Source: CAZWLD01 sp964634685 (GTDB taxonomy: Bacteria; Bacillota_I; Bacilli_A; Acholeplasmatales; JAEDCM01). Taken from it: DNA of 64,000 nt. The number at the start of each line of letters is the position of its first letter. The first letter of the stretch is position 1. Location: the NCBI GenBank assembly GCA_964634685.1, contig CAZWLD010000003.1:44088-108087 (forward strand), given 5' to 3'. A program made the translations under genes and the position numbers. A model generated the notes under the pieces. The model worked only from the letters and a program-made list of their open reading frames with translations, was not told the DNA's origin and did no database searches. Shown here piece after piece: positions 62,055 through 64,000 of the stretch.

Positions 62055-62420
62055 TTAGCTAAAAAGCGTGATAAAAATTATTTCTTCGGAAATATATTCT
62101 AATAATTTTTCTTTTTCGACAAAATTATAATCAAGCTTGTCAAAGTAAATGACAATTCCTTGGTGATGTGAAAAAACAAAAGAGAACAATTCTCCTAGCT
62201 CATAGCTAAAAGCCAAAGGGGAAATATCAAATGTCCCATCAAGTAATGAATACCATAAAGCCTCTCTTTTCCCTAAAGGAAAGGTTGACAAGGATATCTT
62301 CACCGGATATTTAAAAAAGCATTGATCACAGATAATTTTTTTCTTTGGAACAAATAAGGTTCGCCACGTAATTTTATTGCGAATTGGTTTATGACACAAC
62401 AAACAAATCAGAAATATCAC
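62055..62420 (-). CDS. ComF-type zinc-finger protein lacking the phosphoribosyltransferase domain
   Basis: A protein of up to 121 residues that begins like ComFC: CLLCHKPIRNKITWRTLF, then IICDQCFFKY, the four-cysteine finger found at the N-terminus of ComF proteins. In full-length members a phosphoribosyltransferase domain follows and completes a protein of about 220 residues used in DNA uptake. Here the chain has SYELGELFSFVFSHHQGIVIYF and stops, without the PRTase motif. The start is uncertain (GTG, CTG or TTG near GAGGTGAT). It could be a degraded comFC or a short functional variant. Confidence 0.65.
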   Translation of the reverse strand: MIFLICLLCHKPIRNKITWRTLFVPKKKIICDQCFFKYPVKISLSTFPLGKREALWYSLLDGTFDISPLAFSYELGELFSFVFSHHQGIVIYFDKLDYNFVEKEKLLEYISEEIIFITLFS

Positions 62421-62502
62421 CTCATTTATATAATTAGGTGACGTAATGTATTTTACTTATCGTAGCAAGCTAATTTTTTGATTTATTAATATATAAAATA
62501 GG

Positions 62503-62589
62503 TCACAATCCGCCATAGTATCTTCCACCATCAAATTTTGATTTAGGATACCTAAATTGCATATTCTTAGTGTATTCATTTATAAATAC
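62503..62589 (-). pseudogene. Possible 3' remnant of an unknown gene in a 250-base gap
   Basis: In the otherwise gene-free 62421-62671 a short frame encodes NEYTKNMQFRYPKSKFDGGR followed by YYGGL and a stop, preceded by an in-frame stop. The composition is coding-like, unlike the flanking AT-rich DNA, but no start or ribosome site goes with it. Next to a polymorphic-toxin locus it may be the tail of a displaced immunity or toxin gene. The rest of the gap shows nothing I can name. Confidence 0.3.
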
Positions 62590-62671
62590 CTAATTTGATT
62601 AAAGTTATCATACAAAATAATAGGTATCTGAATTCTATATTTCTTTTATTAATTAAACACTAATTATTTTT

Positions 62672-63232
62672 TTATTTGTTGTCAAATATAAACCAAGCAA
62701 CTATTGACAATATAGTAATAATCCCAAACCACACATCTAATTTTATTTCTTTTTTCATTAAATACGAACACAATGCAATTATTCCAAGAATTATCCAAGG
62801 AATTATTAAAGATATAATAGATAAAACGCTATATATTTTCTTTTTACTTTTTTTAAAAAGTTTTGACTTATTTAGTCTTTCATCCTGATCGATTAATTTA
62901 ATAAATTCATTAATAAAAATGTCAATAGCAAATTCATCAGTATATTCTGATTTAACTATGCTGTTTTCTATTTCTAAGGGAGAACATCTAGAATCATATT
63001 TACAATATTCGTAATAATCTTCTTTAAAATCTAAAATAGCAAATATGTTAAAATATTTAAAATATATTTGAATTGATTTTTCTTTTTTTATAGAAGGATA
63101 AATTTCTATCTCTTTTGCATTGTTATTGATTAATTCTTTTTTCAACTCTCCATTTGAGTAAAACAACAATATTTTATCTAAAAAAGTATGATTATTTTTT
63201 TTGGATAAATAATTAATAATTTTTTTGTTCAT
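62672..63232 (-). CDS. Candidate immunity protein for the Rhs toxin
   Basis: I do not recognise this 186-residue protein. The N-terminal 120 residues are soluble, rich in Lys, Ile and Asn, with KSIQIYFKYFNIFAILDF; two transmembrane helices follow (about 135-158 and 165-183), the second ending in WFIFDNK. CGGAGTGAT precedes the ATG. It begins 25 bases after the Rhs gene stop, the classical place of an immunity gene, and its base composition is even more AT-rich than its neighbours. The membrane helices suit protection against a membrane-acting toxin. The role is inferred from position. Confidence 0.6.
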   Translation of the reverse strand: MNKKIINYLSKKNNHTFLDKILLFYSNGELKKELINNNAKEIEIYPSIKKEKSIQIYFKYFNIFAILDFKEDYYEYCKYDSRCSPLEIENSIVKSEYTDEFAIDIFINEFIKLIDQDERLNKSKLFKKSKKKIYSVLSIISLIIPWIILGIIALCSYLMKKEIKLDVWFGIITILSIVAWFIFDNK

Positions 63233-63257
63233 TATATCACTCCGAGTAGCTTAATAC

Positions 63258-64000
63258 CTATTGATGATAATTTGATATTTCTCGTATCAACCATTCAAAA
63301 CCTATACTTAACAATACTACACCACCAATTACAACAATACCAGGCATAGCAAATCCAGCAGCAACGACACCTGCAGTTACCAATGACATTGTACCAGTCG
63401 CTAAATAATAAGAACTTACACCGATTGCAGTATCAATGCCTGTGTCAATCCACATATCAACATCTTTATAATTCCAATTACTCTCATACAAATTAAATAT
63501 CGCATTAACACCAAGATTTAAACCCACTGTTCCAAATACCGATTTTGCAATTGCTCGGAATCCCGCTTTAGCATCACCAGTTAATATTTGTTTAAATGAT
63601 CCTTGCGCTATAGTTTCAAAATTTGATATAACTGATTCAGATTTACCAAACCAACGCCATGTTTTACCCATAATAGGATGCATATATCTGGTATTTGTGG
63701 CATAAGCAAACTTTGTATGAATGCCTTTTGCATTCAAATACTTTGCGCCTAAAAGAATATCGGGTATAGCACCAACTAATGCTTGCATCCAACATGGAAC
63801 TGTTGCATTTCCACCAACAGAACTGCTTCCATCAAAAAAACATCCTAAAGATAGTGAATCTATCATTCCACTGTCACTTCCACGAGCACTAGAACTACTA
63901 TAAGCAATTTCAATTGGTTTACTATTTGCGTAACTGTATAAATTCAATCCATTTATACTTTCAGGGTCTAAATAATCAACTGAATCAGGTGAAATAAATC
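63258..64000 (-). CDS. Rhs-repeat polymorphic toxin, C-terminal part only
   Basis: The frame is open from the right edge to a stop at 63258, so 247 codons of the C-terminus are visible. At the edge FISPDSVDYLDPESINGLNL followed by YSYANSKPIEI is the hallmark end of the Rhs core (YLDP...GLNLYAYC.N.P), where the toxin tail begins. The next 220 residues are the variable tail: a Gly/Ser-rich start, then TRYMHPIMGKTWRWFGK, and from about residue 170 a long glycine- and alanine-rich hydrophobic region (ATGTMSLVTAGVVAAGFAM, PGIVVIGGVVLLSIGFEW) with two or three membrane-spanning segments. No nuclease motif is seen. A pore-forming or membrane-inserting tail is an inference. Confidence 0.8.
   Translation of the reverse strand, partial: FISPDSVDYLDPESINGLNLYSYANSKPIEIAYSSSSARGSDSGMIDSLSLGCFFDGSSSVGGNATVPCWMQALVGAIPDILLGAKYLNAKGIHTKFAYATNTRYMHPIMGKTWRWFGKSESVISNFETIAQGSFKQILTGDAKAGFRAIAKSVFGTVGLNLGVNAIFNLYESNWNYKDVDMWIDTGIDTAIGVSSYYLATGTMSLVTAGVVAAGFAMPGIVVIGGVVLLSIGFEWLIREISNYHQ

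Noticed and set aside
29376..62420. Mycoplasma-type genetic code
   Set aside because: TGA ends several genes (for example vanY and the S41 lipoprotein), Trp is coded by TGG, and prfB is present.
1..64000. tRNA, rRNA and insertion sequences
   Set aside because: No cloverleaf, conserved rRNA stretch, transposase motif or terminal inverted repeat was recognised by eye; a tRNA or IS search would be needed to exclude them fully.

Overview
The window comes from an AT-rich, low-G+C Gram-positive bacterium of the Bacillota, most likely an uncultured gut lineage near Erysipelotrichia or the RF39/Acholeplasma-like Bacilli. Supporting signs are a T-box riboswitch before thrS, an ftsY-ylxM-ffh cluster, a polA-mutM-coaE-dnaB-dnaI cluster, an LtaS-type polymerase, CcpA-like cre boxes, strong AGGAGG ribosome sites and several lipoproteins. 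TGA is used as a stop codon and prfB is present, so this is the standard bacterial code, not the Mycoplasma code. Taxonomy is inference. Almost all genes lie on the minus strand. The exceptions are a maltosyltransferase-like gene, a VanY-type peptidase with a small neighbour, and a MocR-like regulator.

Layout. 1-5033: the N-terminal 1677 codons of a giant BspA-type leucine-rich-repeat lipoprotein that runs off the left edge; its apparent promoter carries a G8 tract between -35 and -10. 5365-9450: a VbhA-like small protein, gpmI, and a divergent GH13 gene with cre/LacI-type operators. 9536-15600: an M28 peptidase with a winged-helix tail, a cysteine-less Mrp ATPase, an eroded patch (ATPase remnant plus a tiny antitoxin-like ORF), an ABC-2 exporter and mscL. 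15615-21460: thrS with its T-box, then a second LRR lipoprotein. 21531-28506: replication and repair cluster (polA, mutM, coaE, a hypothetical in the slot where some Bacillota have nrdR, dnaB, dnaI, phosphodiesterase). 28539-34201: VanY, a small Tyr/Pro-rich protein, ffh, ylxM, ftsY, topA. 34337-43988: HAD phosphatase, a 774-residue protein with a sigma-70 region-4-like helix-turn-helix, a stand-alone CBM20 protein, rnhB, rbgA, lepB, a membrane-domain-less FtsK and its membrane neighbour. 44027-48191: LtaS-like enzyme, MocR-like regulator, lipoprotein. 48293-58478: glycogen phosphorylase and branching enzyme, recX, two S41 proteases (one lacking its catalytic lysine), YitT, prfB. 58513-62420: secA, hpf, csp, a ComF zinc-finger-only protein. 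62503-64000: a likely Rhs polymorphic toxin (C-terminus only) with a membrane-protein immunity candidate.

How the genes work together. Glycogen phosphorylase, branching enzyme, the maltosyltransferase-like enzyme and the CBM20 protein outline an intracellular alpha-glucan store. The two catabolic genes share a promoter style (extended -10, cre-like box upstream), suggesting common control by a LacI-family/CcpA regulator. SecA, Ffh, FtsY, YlxM and LepB form the export route for the large surface lipoproteins, the LTA synthase and the S41 proteins. The most novel-looking items are the possible phase-variable promoter of the giant LRR lipoprotein, the Rhs toxin-immunity pair at the right edge, the sigma-region-4-like protein, and several enzymes that have lost a canonical catalytic or ligand residue (Mrp, MocR, S41). 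No tRNA, rRNA, CRISPR array or insertion sequence was seen.
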